DNA of 47,073 nucleotides, from positions 1-47,073 of the forward strand of contig CAIKXY010000001.1 of the NCBI GenBank assembly GCA_903831595.1, read 5' to 3'. Source of the DNA: an uncultured bacterium. Lineage in GTDB: Bacteria > Patescibacteriota > Minisyncoccia > Phycocordibacterales > GWA1-40-21. Under the pieces are notes generated by a model. The model was not told the origin of the DNA. It saw nothing but the letters and a program-made list of their open reading frames with translations, and searched no databases. Shown one piece after another: positions 24,773-33,361 of the stretch; position 1 is the first letter of the stretch, and each line of letters starts with the position of its first letter. Both the position numbers and the translations under genes were made by a program.

Positions 24773-25777
24773 ATGCCTCTAGAAGAGCAAAAAATAGAAA
24801 CTTATCATCCATTTTTCATAATAGATAATAAAAAGATAATAGTTGTTTGTACAACTATTATTTTACTTTCGATATTATTTTACCAGTTTATTTTGAGTGC
24901 ACCTATAAACTTTCCAGCTGGTCAGATATATGATTTAAAAGATGGTCAGACCTTACCTATTGTTTCAAACAATTTTGCTAGTTCTAATATAATTAGATCA
25001 AGTTTCTTTTTTAAAGCATTTGTATATGTATTTTCAAAAGGAAAGGCTACCCTTATTGAAGGAGATTACGCATTATATAAAAAACAAAGTGTTATTTCAT
25101 TAGCTTGGAGAGTCACTCATGGGTTGCTAGATATTGTGCCAATAAAAATTACTATTCCAGAGGGAACAAATTCATTTGAAATCGCCAATATATTGGCTAA
25201 TAATTTTCCTTCATTTGATAATCAGATATTTTTAAGCATTGTGCAGTCAGAAAAACTTGAAGGGTATCTTTTTCCAGATACATATTTATTTATGCCGAAT
25301 ATGAAAGAAACGGAAATGATTAAAATGATGACTGATAATTACAAAAGAAAAATTGCCGAGCTTGAACCGCAAATAAATAAATTTGGAAAGTCAGAAAGTG
25401 ATGTTATTAAAATGGCTTCGATAATTGAAGAAGAAGGACGAACAACTGAAACTAGAGAAATTATCGCGGGAATTTTATGGAAAAGATTATCGGTAAAGAT
25501 GCCACTACAAGTTGATTCCTCATTTAAATATATCAATGGAAAGACAACTGAAACCCTTACTGCGGATGACCTTAAAATTGACTCACCTTACAACTCTTAC
25601 ACAAACAGGGGATTACCACCTACTCCTATATCAAACCCCGGTCTTGAGGCAATAAAAGCCACAATAAACCCAATAAAAACACCATATTTCTATTTCCTAT
25701 CTGATAAAGATGGGAATATGCATTATGCTGCGACTTTTGATGAGCATATTGCTAATAAACTAAAATACATTAAATAA
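24773..25777 (+). CDS. mltG: Endolytic murein transglycosylase MltG
   Basis: Membrane-bound lytic transglycosylase that cuts nascent glycan strands. It has one N-terminal membrane helix (about residues 22-42), a LysM-like segment (TIPEGTNSFEIANILA), then the YceG core: LEGYLFPDTYLF, MASIIEEEGRT with the catalytic Glu, PLQVDSSFKY, YNSYTNRGLPPTPISNPG and the closing FYFLSDKDG...HYAATFDEH. Length is 334 aa. Together with mrdA, ftsI and the murF-like gene it supports a functioning peptidoglycan pathway. Confidence 0.95.
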   Translation: MPLEEQKIETYHPFFIIDNKKIIVVCTTIILLSILFYQFILSAPINFPAGQIYDLKDGQTLPIVSNNFASSNIIRSSFFFKAFVYVFSKGKATLIEGDYALYKKQSVISLAWRVTHGLLDIVPIKITIPEGTNSFEIANILANNFPSFDNQIFLSIVQSEKLEGYLFPDTYLFMPNMKETEMIKMMTDNYKRKIAELEPQINKFGKSESDVIKMASIIEEEGRTTETREIIAGILWKRLSVKMPLQVDSSFKYINGKTTETLTADDLKIDSPYNSYTNRGLPPTPISNPGLEAIKATINPIKTPYFYFLSDKDGNMHYAATFDEHIANKLKYIK

Positions 25778-25780
25778 AAT

Positions 25781-25805
25781 ATCCCCGAGGTGGAGCCTCG
25801 GGGAT
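25781..25805. terminator. Terminator between convergent mltG and exonuclease genes
   Basis: ATCCCCGAGG / CCTCGGGGAT, a 10-bp perfect stem with a 5-nt loop. The minus side is followed by a T-rich tract. Confidence 0.75.
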
Positions 25806-25811
25806 AATATT

Positions 25812-26387
25812 CTAAAATGGAAGTGTAAAAGTCATTTTTGAATCTTCTTTCTTATCCCAATTTGTTGTATCTATTTTTATCTCTTTAATCTCTTTTCCAT
25901 CTAAATATTTTAATGATTTATTTTTTTGTGCATATTCATAGATTTCCTTTGTAATTTTTACGTCTTCAATACAGTAATCAATAACTTTTTGCTTCTCTCC
26001 ATTTCTCCACCAAACAATGGCCTCAAGGCCATGCCCACTTTTATTTCTACCCAGTGTCGCTTCAGCTATTATGTCTAACTTTATTCTTCTTCCTAGAGAA
26101 TCCTTCACTTCTTTCAATAAGTCTAAACTTTTTATCTTTGTTAAATCCCCAGAATAATATTTGTTCAATATTGGAATATCAAAATGGTCACTATTAAAGC
26201 CAATTATCATATCTGCTTTTTCAAAAATAGGCCAAAGTTCACTTAAAGTTTCTCTAGTAAAACTACTATATTTATCAGTATCATAGTCATAAATACAAAC
26301 AACAGATAAATCTAGTGCAGCTGGGTCAGTAGAAGCCACATCTTGAAAAATATTACTGGTTTCAATATCAAAAACGATTTTTTTCAT
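25812..26387 (-). CDS. DEDDy-type 3'-5' exonuclease domain protein
   Basis: RNase H-fold exonuclease. Exo I is FDIETSN (Asp, Glu), Exo II is IIGFNSDHFDIPIL (Asp), and Exo III is IDYCIEDVKITKEIY with the YxxxD arrangement of the DEDDy group. The 191-aa length means a stand-alone nuclease domain without polymerase or helicase; its substrate (DNA or RNA) is unknown. TACAGT lies 7 nt before the ATG with no SD, so a leaderless transcript is likely. It is convergent with mltG. Confidence 0.85.
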   Translation of the reverse strand: MKKIVFDIETSNIFQDVASTDPAALDLSVVCIYDYDTDKYSSFTRETLSELWPIFEKADMIIGFNSDHFDIPILNKYYSGDLTKIKSLDLLKEVKDSLGRRIKLDIIAEATLGRNKSGHGLEAIVWWRNGEKQKVIDYCIEDVKITKEIYEYAQKNKSLKYLDGKEIKEIKIDTTNWDKKEDSKMTFTLPF

Positions 26388-26437
26388 TATATTTACTGTA
26401 TATATTTAATTAAATTATGCTAGTATTCTATCAAATT

Positions 26438-27190
26438 ATGGAGGTAAAACAACAAATATTAGCTTTATACAAAAATATGGGAGAAACACCACTTGAATGT
26501 TTGGAGCGGTTTAAAATTAATAATCCAGAATACAAAAATGAAAAAATGACTTATGCGGGGCGACTTGATCCACTTGCTGAAGGGTTGCTTTTAGTATTAG
26601 TTGGTGAAGAATGTAAAAATAAAGAAAAATATTTGGGATTAGATAAAGAATATGAAGTCGATGTGCTTTTTGGATTTGCGACTGATACCTATGATGTTTT
26701 GGGACTTGTAACTGAATACGAAAAAACTGACAAGGAAATTATCCAACTTGAAAAAATATTAAAATCTTTTGTTGGTAAGTTTACTCAAAAGTATCCAGCA
26801 TATTCATCAAAAACAATAAATGGAGAAACAATGTTTTCCTTATCTAAAAGTGGAAAGTTAAATGATGATGAGATTCCCAAAAAAGATGTCGAAATAGATA
26901 GTATTGAATTACTAAATCAAAAAACAATATCTAAAAATTATTTAATGAAATATATTAATGATTCTATTGCTCTAGTAAAAGGCGATTTTCGTCAAAACGA
27001 AATTCAAAAAGAATGGGATACTGTAATGGCAAGGTCAGACCTTGACGAATTCAATATTATCTCAATTAAGATTAATTGCTCCAGTGGAACTTATATGCGC
27101 ACTTTAGCAAACTTAATTGGAGAAAAGGTTGGTATTCCGGCTTTAGCTTTAAATATAAAAAGAACAAAAATAGGGAAGTTTAGTATATAA
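26438..27190 (+). CDS. truB: tRNA pseudouridine(55) synthase TruB
   Basis: Makes pseudouridine 55 in the T-loop of tRNAs. The catalytic motif YAGRLDPLAEGLLLVL and the downstream KEYEVDVLFGFATDTYD segment are characteristic. KYPAYSSKTINGE and the C-terminal INCSSGTYMRTLAN also match. With this start it has 250 aa. I prefer the ATG at 26438 (MEVKQQ) to 26417, because a -10-like TATTCT (26424-26429) lies between the two and would exclude the upstream one. It ends at a strong terminator shared with typA. Confidence 0.92.
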   Translation: MEVKQQILALYKNMGETPLECLERFKINNPEYKNEKMTYAGRLDPLAEGLLLVLVGEECKNKEKYLGLDKEYEVDVLFGFATDTYDVLGLVTEYEKTDKEIIQLEKILKSFVGKFTQKYPAYSSKTINGETMFSLSKSGKLNDDEIPKKDVEIDSIELLNQKTISKNYLMKYINDSIALVKGDFRQNEIQKEWDTVMARSDLDEFNIISIKINCSSGTYMRTLANLIGEKVGIPALALNIKRTKIGKFSI

Positions 27191-27194
27191 ATAA

Positions 27195-27229
27195 AAGGGG
27201 GGTTCGCGAAGCGAACCCCCCTTTTATTT
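27195..27229. terminator. Bidirectional terminator between truB and typA
   Basis: AAAAGGGGGGTTCGC / GCGAACCCCCCTTTT around GAA, a 15-bp perfect stem with T/A tracts on both sides, between convergent genes. Confidence 0.9.
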
Positions 27230-27233
27230 AAAA

Positions 27234-29015
27234 TTATCCTTTTCTTTCGTTTTTATCCCTCATCGACTTTGTTAAAAGTTTTTTTCTTAGTCTTACTGTC
27301 TTTGGTGTAATTTCTAGATACTCATCATTTTGCATTGTCTCTAATCCTTTCTCAATATCCATTCTCATTGGTGGGACAAGATACAAAGCTTCATCAGAAC
27401 CAGAAGCACGCATATTTGTAAGAGCTTTATTTTTTGTTGGGTTAACTTCCAAATCTTCACCGTTAAGCACATGTCCGATGACCATTCCTTCATATATTTC
27501 AACTGCTGGGTCAATGTAAAGCACACCTCTTTCTTGAAGATTCCAAAGTGAAAATGCCATTGTTTTTCCTGTGACCATCGAAGTCATTGAGCCAAATTCT
27601 TGTTTTTGTATTTCGCCGGCATAAGGTCTAAAATTTATAAATCTTGAACAAAGAATTCCTAAACCTTTTGTGTCCACAATAAATGCACCCCTGTATCCAA
27701 GAAGTCCACGGGTAGGAATTTCAAAAATCATCCTGACTTGGTTGTCGCGGATTTTCATATCTTTCATAATCCCTTTTCTTTTACCTAGTTTTTCAATAAT
27801 AGTTCCTTGGAATTCTTCTGGGACATCAACTGTGACTTCTTCATAAGGCTCCGACATTACGCCATCAATTTCTTTTACGATTGCGTGCGGCTGGGAAACT
27901 TGAAGTTCAAAACCTTCTCGTCTCATATTTTCTATCAAAATTGCAATGTGAAGCTCACCTCTGCCATAAACAGTTATTGGCTCGCTATTAAAATCTATTC
28001 TTAATCCAACGTTTACTTCAAGTTCTTTTTCAAGTCTTTCTCTTATTTGTCTTCCAGTAACAAATTTACCTTCGCGTCCTGCAAAAGGCGAATCGTTAAC
28101 AAGAAAATTCATAGAAATAGTTGGCTCATCAATATTGATAGCTGGAAGGGGATTTTGCTCTGCATTTTCACAAATTGTTTCTCCAATAAATGCATCAGAA
28201 ATACCGGCAATCATCGCAATATCTCCAGCCGTAGCTTCTTCTACCGCATCTTTTTGAATTCCCTTAAAAGTATAAAGTTTGGTGATTCTTGTGCTTCTTG
28301 TTTCGCCGTTTGGCATTTTTAGGAAAATAGTTTGGCCATCTTTTACTTTTCCATTATAAATTCTGACGATAGCAAGTCTGCCAAGAAAATTATCATAAGC
28401 AAGATTAAAAATCTGTGCTTCGAGTGGTTTTGTAATATCGTTTTTTGCAGGTGGTACTTTTTCAAGAATCATATCTAAAAGGGGAGTCAAATCTTTTTGC
28501 TCATCTTTTGGATCAAGCATTGCTACTCCTTTTCTTCCAACAGCATAAATAACAGGGAAGTTTAGCTGTTCATCATTTGCACCAAGTTCCATAAATAATT
28601 CTAAGACTTCTTCGTGTGCTTCTTCTGGTCTTGCTGCTGGTTTATCAATTTTATTTATAACAACGATTGGTTTTAGCCCAAGTTCTAGTGACTTTTTCAA
28701 AACAAATCTTGTCTGTGGCATAGGACCTTCTTGTGCATCTACGACAAGTAGCACTGTATCTATAGAACGCAAAACTCGCTCAACTTCAGAGCCAAAGTCT
28801 GCGTGACCAGGAGTATCAACGATATTTATTTTTGTTCCTTTATAAAAAATGGAAGTATTTTTTGCATAAATAGTAATACCTCTCTCTTGTTCGAGTTTAT
28901 TACTGTCCATACTGACGCCTTCTTCAACCATTCCTGTTTGTCTAAGAATTGAGTCTGTAAGACAGGTTTTTCCATGGTCAACGTGAGCTATAATTGCGAT
29001 ATTTCTAATTTCCAT
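27234..29015 (-). CDS. typA: Translational GTPase TypA/BipA
   Basis: Ribosome-associated GTPase needed for growth under stress and cold. The G motifs are intact: AHVDHGKTCL (G1), a switch I region with ERGITI, DTPGHADF (G3) and NKIDKP (G4). EF-G-like domains II, III and V follow, with GRGELHIAILIENMRREGFEL and TRGLLGYRGAF, then the BipA-specific C-terminal domain. Length is 593 aa, typical for the family. Its 5' side faces the palindrome at 29033-29050 and the unidentified RNA. Confidence 0.97.
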   Translation of the reverse strand: MEIRNIAIIAHVDHGKTCLTDSILRQTGMVEEGVSMDSNKLEQERGITIYAKNTSIFYKGTKINIVDTPGHADFGSEVERVLRSIDTVLLVVDAQEGPMPQTRFVLKKSLELGLKPIVVINKIDKPAARPEEAHEEVLELFMELGANDEQLNFPVIYAVGRKGVAMLDPKDEQKDLTPLLDMILEKVPPAKNDITKPLEAQIFNLAYDNFLGRLAIVRIYNGKVKDGQTIFLKMPNGETRSTRITKLYTFKGIQKDAVEEATAGDIAMIAGISDAFIGETICENAEQNPLPAINIDEPTISMNFLVNDSPFAGREGKFVTGRQIRERLEKELEVNVGLRIDFNSEPITVYGRGELHIAILIENMRREGFELQVSQPHAIVKEIDGVMSEPYEEVTVDVPEEFQGTIIEKLGKRKGIMKDMKIRDNQVRMIFEIPTRGLLGYRGAFIVDTKGLGILCSRFINFRPYAGEIQKQEFGSMTSMVTGKTMAFSLWNLQERGVLYIDPAVEIYEGMVIGHVLNGEDLEVNPTKNKALTNMRASGSDEALYLVPPMRMDIEKGLETMQNDEYLEITPKTVRLRKKLLTKSMRDKNERKG

Positions 29016-29032
29016 AATTTTAAATTAAAAGG

Positions 29033-29050
29033 CCTGCCTGCGCAGGCAGG
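29033..29050. repeat. 18-nt perfect palindrome, intergenic repeat type
   Basis: CCTGCCTGCGCAGGCAGG is perfectly self-complementary and GC-rich in an AT-rich gap. Similar CCTGCC...GGCAGG palindromes are, as I recall, a common intergenic repeat of Parcubacteria. Only one copy is present in this window. Confidence 0.55.
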
Positions 29051-29123
29051 CGCCTAAGCACCTTGCTGAATATTTATACCAATTTTTTTACTAAATGTAA
29101 AGGATTTTATAATTATAAATGGA

Positions 29124-29154
29124 AAACCCCTTAGCTTTTTGAGCGAAGGGGTTT
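29124..29154 (-). terminator. Terminator of the 393-nt RNA
   Basis: AAACCCCTTAGC / GCGAAGGGGTTT with one mismatch, immediately 3' of the RNA on the minus strand, followed by a short T-tract. Confidence 0.65.
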
Positions 29155-29159
29155 GTTTT

Positions 29160-29552
29160 GGGGTAAGTCACCATCGAATTTGCCGCGTTGGAATGTTATC
29201 TTTCCCAATGTTGGACAGATTTTCCGTATGGCAGGTAGTGTCTCAATTAATTGATAATGAGCGGCTCAGTTCTACCGAAATAGAACTATCATAGCCTCCT
29301 ACCTACGCTTTGTGCCAAACGTCAATTCACATGGCCTATAAAGGGGAATTCAACCCTCTAAAAGCACAACCCTCAAACCTGCATACGACTAGCTGATGCC
29401 ACCCAAATTGGCTATCTCTAGTCTAAATGCAGAAGCCAAAAGGCTTAATGTCATGTTTCCACGGCTAGAAAGGCATATAATGCTCACCTCTAGACTATGG
29501 GAAACAAGCATGTTTGCAATTAGCGTTGTCTTCATTATAGTTTGACTACCCC
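29160..29552 (-). ncRNA. Unidentified structured RNA of about 393 nt
   Basis: The 5' end GGGGTAGTCA pairs with the 3' end TGACTTACCCC (10 bp, one bulge). Internal helices include CTGCAT-GACTAG with CTAGTC-ATGCAG (29379-29432), GTTCTA/TAGAAC (29269-29286), AAGCC/GGCTT (29433-29446) and TTGTGC/GCACAA. A consensus promoter predicts a start exactly at the GGGG, and a terminator follows. Size, closed ends and a TTCGATG loop 12 nt before the 3' end suggest tmRNA. However, I find no UUCGAC-type D-arm, no paired T-stem and no tag reading frame ending in Ala-Ala. The conserved RNase P sequences are also absent. No long coding frame explains it. Confidence 0.7.
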
Positions 29553-29557
29553 AAATA

Positions 29558-29585
29558 TATTTTACATATAAATAGTAATTTGTCA
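29558..29585 (-). promoter_or_regulatory. Promoter of the 393-nt RNA
   Basis: Minus strand: TTGACA, 16-nt spacer, TAAAAT, then ATATTT and GGGG. It is a near-consensus promoter, as expected for an abundant stable RNA. Confidence 0.7.
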
Positions 29586-29636
29586 ACTATACATAGACTT
29601 TCTTAAAACGCAGTAACTTATTTAATAATATATTAC

Positions 29637-30200
29637 TTAATTCATTACTCCTTCAAGCACGCCAGCTGGTGTTACTTTCAAATATAAAGTTGCGCCTTGA
29701 GATGGTCGCGCAGTCATTGGCTCACCAGATTTTCTTTCCGCATAATTTACATAAAGTTCTTTTGCACTTGTATTTATTTGTGTTGTCTGTGGTGCAATTC
29801 TGTCACCAATAAAAAATGCATTTGTTGTTTTATAACCAGTTGAAGTTTTTAGTGCGACTACTACATAATAAAATATTCCACTACCACCCGTCTCTTGGCT
29901 GACAAGAAAAGCTTCATCTTGTAATCCATCGTCATTCAAATCTCCGTAAGATTCATTTCCAAAATATCTCGTAACTATTTTCGACGCCGATCCCACAGTC
30001 ACTGCTTTTTCTGATACTCCGTTTTTAAGTGTTACACTTTCTCCGTCAAGAATAAATGAGCTATTTTTACCATCAAAAGTATTTTGTGTTGTTATATTGC
30101 TTTTTGTTTGTAAATTATTGACTCCAGTATTTTTTATTATTGAATAGACAATAAAACCTAATAAAATAATAAGCAAAATAATTATTAATTTCTTTTTCAT
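29637..30200 (-). CDS. Membrane-anchored or secreted protein with a GDLNxDGxxD motif
   Basis: A 187-aa protein with an N-terminal hydrophobic helix (residues 3-21) acting as anchor or signal. The outside part contains YGDLNDDGLQDEAFLVSQETGGSGIFYYVV, an Asp-rich loop of the FG-GAP/dockerin kind that probably binds calcium, then IGDRIAPQT and VNYAERKSGEPMTARP. This block resembles a widespread uncharacterised envelope family. TACAAT (30207-30212) lies 6 nt before the ATG, so it is likely leaderless. Confidence 0.65.
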   Translation of the reverse strand: MKKKLIIILLIILLGFIVYSIIKNTGVNNLQTKSNITTQNTFDGKNSSFILDGESVTLKNGVSEKAVTVGSASKIVTRYFGNESYGDLNDDGLQDEAFLVSQETGGSGIFYYVVVALKTSTGYKTTNAFFIGDRIAPQTTQINTSAKELYVNYAERKSGEPMTARPSQGATLYLKVTPAGVLEGVMN

Positions 30201-30290
30201 AAATCAATTGTAGCATAGCTAAGCATTATTGGTAGTTAAATATACGTTTTTTTATCACTTTTTTAGTGTATAATAGTGATTAAATATTAA

Positions 30291-31559
30291 ATGATTTCAA
30301 TTAGCAAATTAAAGGAGGATGCTTTTTTAAGGCACTATGTAATATATTTTATAGGCTCTATGATAGTCGCTGTTTTAAATTACCTTTTTTATCCTATTCT
30401 CGGTAGATTATTAAGCCCGTCTGAGTTTGGAGACATACAGGTTCTTATTTCACTGATTACACAAGCTGGCATTATTTTTGGAGCCTTTTCTCTCATATCC
30501 GTAAACATAACAGCCAATACAGAGAGTCCCCATGAAAGAAATGCTATTTTAAGTGAGCTACGAAAGATTTGTTATTATATTATTTTAGCAATCGTTTTAT
30601 TTTTATTAGTTTTTATTTTTAAATTAGAATCTTTTCTTAATCTAAGCACCGTATATCCCATAATCGGCCTTGTTATATTATTATTACTAAGTTCTACTGC
30701 CACTTTTCGAAGCGCTTTTCTTAATGGTAGTAAAAAGTTTGCCGAATTATCTATAAGCGGAATAATATCTTCTGGTGGTAGATTGGTATTTGCAATAATT
30801 TTAATTTTTTGTGGTTTGGGTCCAATCGGTGCAATTTTTGGAATTGTTCTAGCCCAAATCGCTACACTTCTTTTTCTTCATTTTCGTACAAAAGATTCAT
30901 TACAATTAGATACAAAAGCAAATCTACACACATTAGAAAAGGGTAGTATCAGAAAAGAAATCATTTACGGCATACTCATACTATTTTCTACAGGCTTAGT
31001 TACTTTTATATATACTTCTGATGTTTTAATTGTTAAACATTTTTTTGATGCGCATGATGCTGGTATATATAGCGGAATATCGGCGATAGGTAAGATAATA
31101 TTTTTCTTATTGTCACCAATAACAGCTATTATTATGGCCTCAATTAAGATAAAAAATACAGTCAAAGAAAACGCCTCAATTCTAATAAAATCAATATTAA
31201 TTTCATTAATACTGGGTATATCCGTACTACTTGCTTTTTTCTTATTTAATGGTATAGTAGTAAAAGTACTTTTGGGGCAAAATTATATGAGTTATTCATA
31301 CATTCTTCCAAAGGTCGGTATAGTGATGTTTCTCTCGTCTATAGTAAACGTTTTTGTTTACTATTTCCTCGCTCTTCGCAGATTCTTTCTAATAGGTATA
31401 TCCTGTATCGGCATATTAACACTCGGAGCACTTCTAATGTTTTATCACGGTAGTATTAATGCCGTATTAAATAGTCTTATCATTAGTCTTATAGTAATAA
31501 TATTCTTATTTTTTATATTTTATGTCAAAAATTATTTCAATCGTAGTACCAATATATAA
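30291..31559 (+). CDS. Polysaccharide flippase, Wzx/MOP superfamily
   Basis: A multi-span membrane protein (422 aa, about 12 helices) that would flip lipid-linked glycan units outward. The N-terminus has the family pattern YPILGRLLSPSEFGDIQVLISL, and later come VKHFFDAHDAGIYSGISAIGKI and KVLLGQNYMSYSYILP. TATAAT at 30269-30274 precedes it. The glycosyltransferase start overlaps its end by 38 nt, which points to a surface-glycan operon that is now cut short. Confidence 0.87.
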   Translation: MISISKLKEDAFLRHYVIYFIGSMIVAVLNYLFYPILGRLLSPSEFGDIQVLISLITQAGIIFGAFSLISVNITANTESPHERNAILSELRKICYYIILAIVLFLLVFIFKLESFLNLSTVYPIIGLVILLLLSSTATFRSAFLNGSKKFAELSISGIISSGGRLVFAIILIFCGLGPIGAIFGIVLAQIATLLFLHFRTKDSLQLDTKANLHTLEKGSIRKEIIYGILILFSTGLVTFIYTSDVLIVKHFFDAHDAGIYSGISAIGKIIFFLLSPITAIIMASIKIKNTVKENASILIKSILISLILGISVLLAFFLFNGIVVKVLLGQNYMSYSYILPKVGIVMFLSSIVNVFVYYFLALRRFFLIGISCIGILTLGALLMFYHGSINAVLNSLIISLIVIIFLFFIFYVKNYFNRSTNI

Positions 31560-31830
31560 TGAGGAAAAAAATATTCCGCTGATTAGCGCGGAACTTTTGA
31601 ATGTATTTTCTTCACTAAAATATGATTACGAAATTATTTTTATAAACGATGGATCCAAAGATGGTTCTCAACAAATAATCGAAAATCTAGCAAAAAATAA
31701 TGATAAAATTAAAAGTATAGAATTTTCTAAAAATTTTGGAAAAGAAGCCGCTACTTCAGCCGGCCTCGAATACTCGGCCGGCTCCGCTGCCATTATTATT
31801 GACGCAGATTTACAACACCAGCTCCAGTAG
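31522..31830 (+). pseudogene. Glycosyltransferase family 2, N-terminal fragment
   Basis: The first 102 residues match a GT-A family 2 enzyme of the dolichyl-phosphate-mannose-synthase-like type: ISIVVPIYNEEKNIP, IIFINDGSKDGS, FSKNFGKEAATSAGLEYSAG and DADLQH (the DxD region). Normal proteins continue for about 200 more residues with a PPE-like segment after DADLQH. Here the frame runs out of family sequence at once and stops after QLQ. The catalytic half and membrane helices are gone, so this is a truncated gene. It abuts the peptidoglycan-binding remnant. Confidence 0.8.
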
Positions 31831-32210
31831 GACAAGTCTTGGGTGTATCTACATTCAATTTTAATTCAGATTTAAGATCTGGTATCTCAGGTGATGATGT
31901 AAGACAATTACAAACACAATTAAAAGCACAAGGTTTGTTTAATGGTCCTATTACAGGAACATTTGGTCCACTTACTTTACAAGCTGTAAAAGCTTTTCAA
32001 TTAGCTAACAAATTGCCACAGACAGGATTTGTAGGACCTTTGACAAGAGCTGCATTAAATAATTCAGCATCAACATCAAATGTTCCGTCAGTAACACCAA
32101 GTGGATCAAATCTAACAAACATGACACTAAAACAATTTGTTCAAATGTTGATTGATACAGGTGCAATTTCTCAGGATAAAATGGATGCAGCAAAAAAGTT
32201 TGTTCAATAA
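31815..32210 (+). pseudogene. Peptidoglycan-binding domain protein, 5'-truncated
   Basis: In the frame of ACA CCA GCT CCA GTA the sequence reads PVGQVLGVSTFNF, then a complete PG_binding_1 domain (DDVRQLQTQLKAQGLFNGPITGTFGPLTLQAVKAFQ...GPLTRAALN) and a Ser/Thr-rich linker to a short C-terminal helix. Only an internal TTG at 31839 could act as start, and the signal peptide expected for a wall-binding protein is missing. It begins exactly where the glycosyltransferase sequence stops, in another frame. A terminator follows at 32234-32262. Confidence 0.7.
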
Positions 32211-32233
32211 TCTATAGATAGATAAACAATCAC

Positions 32234-32262
32234 AAAAAACCACTTAAAAAGTGGTTTTTTGT
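32234..32262 (+). terminator. Terminator after the peptidoglycan-binding remnant
   Basis: AAAAAACCACTT / AAGTGGTTTTTT around a short A-rich loop: a 12-bp stem ending in a T-run. Confidence 0.85.
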
Positions 32263-32274
32263 TGGTATATTTTA

Positions 32275-32280
32275 TATAAT
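32275..32280 (+). promoter_or_regulatory. -10 element, leaderless type
   Basis: TATAAT ends 6 nt before the ATG at 32287 with no SD. It lies just after the preceding terminator. Confidence 0.6.
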
Positions 32281-32286
32281 AGACTT

Positions 32287-33105
32287 ATGAAAAAAGCGCT
32301 GTGTTTTTATAAAATATTAATTATTGTTTTATTGTTGGCAACGCCAGCTCTTAAGCTTTTTGCACAAACTGCTTCATCTACTACACAAATAAATGCCGAA
32401 GTGCTAACTAACATTTGGTATTCCACCACGACGATAAATGAAAATGACAATATAAGTATTTATGCTGGTTTTCAAAATCATTCTATAAAAAATCTCTCAT
32501 TAACCGCTGGATTCTTTATAGACGATGTTCAGATTTCAAAGGCAGATTATGTTGCTAGCCCAAAAAGTTTGATTAAGCTATCAGCGACATATACAGCAGT
32601 AAAGGGAGGTCATACAGCACAAGCAAAAATACTTGATATAGCAGAAGTTGGTGGTAGCACAATTGATAAATTATCAGTAGAAAATTTGCTGGCAAAAGAC
32701 AGTGAAAAAAATAGCTTTAATGTCGTTCACCAGATTACCCAGCAGGAAGTAATTAATACCGCAAAAGATATTGCAAATACTGTTGCTGACACGGTTTCAA
32801 AAACTACAGACAGCGTTGTGAGGACGATTGATACACAAGCGGAAAAACTCGCTACATATGTTGAAAGTTTAAAACAACCAACATATCAAACTCCAAATAA
32901 CTCTGCAAAAACAATTTCGAAAACAACAGGGAAGGTCCTTGGTATTAGTACAGAAAATACACACAGCGCTTCATCTACTGTTAAAAACGCACAAGGTTTT
33001 TCAATAACAAACATATTACTTGATGCTTTGGCCTTTATAATTAGACACTGGATTTGGACATTGATTGTAGTTGTTGTAATTGTGCTCATTATATCTTTTA
33101 GATAA
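32287..33105 (+). CDS. Secreted membrane-anchored protein with Ig-like domain
   Basis: A 272-aa protein with a signal peptide (residues 1-29, ending LKLFAQ), a beta-rich domain (about 40-130; NENDNISIYAGFQNHSIKNLSLTAGFFIDD) resembling CARDB-type Ig-like folds, a low-complexity Thr/Ser/Val stalk and a C-terminal membrane helix (WIWTLIVVVVIVLIISF). It is probably displayed on the cell surface. The start at 32287 is preferred to 32251 because TATAAT ends 6 nt before it and the signal peptide begins there. The role is unknown. Confidence 0.7.
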   Translation: MKKALCFYKILIIVLLLATPALKLFAQTASSTTQINAEVLTNIWYSTTTINENDNISIYAGFQNHSIKNLSLTAGFFIDDVQISKADYVASPKSLIKLSATYTAVKGGHTAQAKILDIAEVGGSTIDKLSVENLLAKDSEKNSFNVVHQITQQEVINTAKDIANTVADTVSKTTDSVVRTIDTQAEKLATYVESLKQPTYQTPNNSAKTISKTTGKVLGISTENTHSASSTVKNAQGFSITNILLDALAFIIRHWIWTLIVVVVIVLIISFR

Positions 33106-33123
33106 TTTTAAATAAAAAAAACA

Positions 33124-33143
33124 CCGCGCGATTGCTCGCGCGG
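33124..33143 (-). terminator. Terminator of the 66-aa gene
   Basis: CCGCGCG/CGCGCGG with a 6-nt loop. On the minus strand TGTTTTTTTT follows. A-runs on the plus side make it mainly a minus-strand terminator. Confidence 0.75.
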
Positions 33144-33160
33144 GTATCACATTTATTTTC

Positions 33161-33361
33161 TTATCTTTTAGTCAATGTAATCAGCCCCAAAAATCCTGAC
33201 CACACGATTGAAACTACCATCCATATCTTATAGTTATTTAGATATAGATATGTCCAACCGTTGGGACTTGTTGGGTGAACGATCAAATCAATTTTCACTA
33301 CCAACATAAGAATCATAAAAACAACTACTGCAACCGCCAAAAATACTGCTATTTTCTTCAT
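33161..33361 (-). CDS. 66-aa two-span membrane protein
   Basis: Unknown function. Two hydrophobic segments (about residues 3-24 and 45-62) flank a short outside loop (VHPTSPNGWTYLY). It is an SD-type cassette: a consensus promoter (TTGACA 33424-33429, 16 nt, TATAAT 33402-33407), a GGAGGT site, and a GC-rich terminator immediately downstream. The SD sits in the loop of a hairpin whose 3' arm reaches the start codon. Confidence 0.7.
   Translation of the reverse strand: MKKIAVFLAVAVVVFMILMLVVKIDLIVHPTSPNGWTYLYLNNYKIWMVVSIVWSGFLGLITLTKR

Noticed and set aside
29160-29552. Firm call of tmRNA (ssrA) or RNase P RNA
   Set aside because: Size and closing stem fit tmRNA, but the D-arm sequence, a paired T-stem and a tag frame ending in Ala-Ala were not found on either strand. 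RNase P conserved blocks were also missing. It is left as an unidentified structured RNA.
29389-29586. 65-codon minus-strand frame at the 5' part of the structured RNA
   Set aside because: It spans the predicted promoter and start site of the RNA and crosses several helices; it is better explained as chance.
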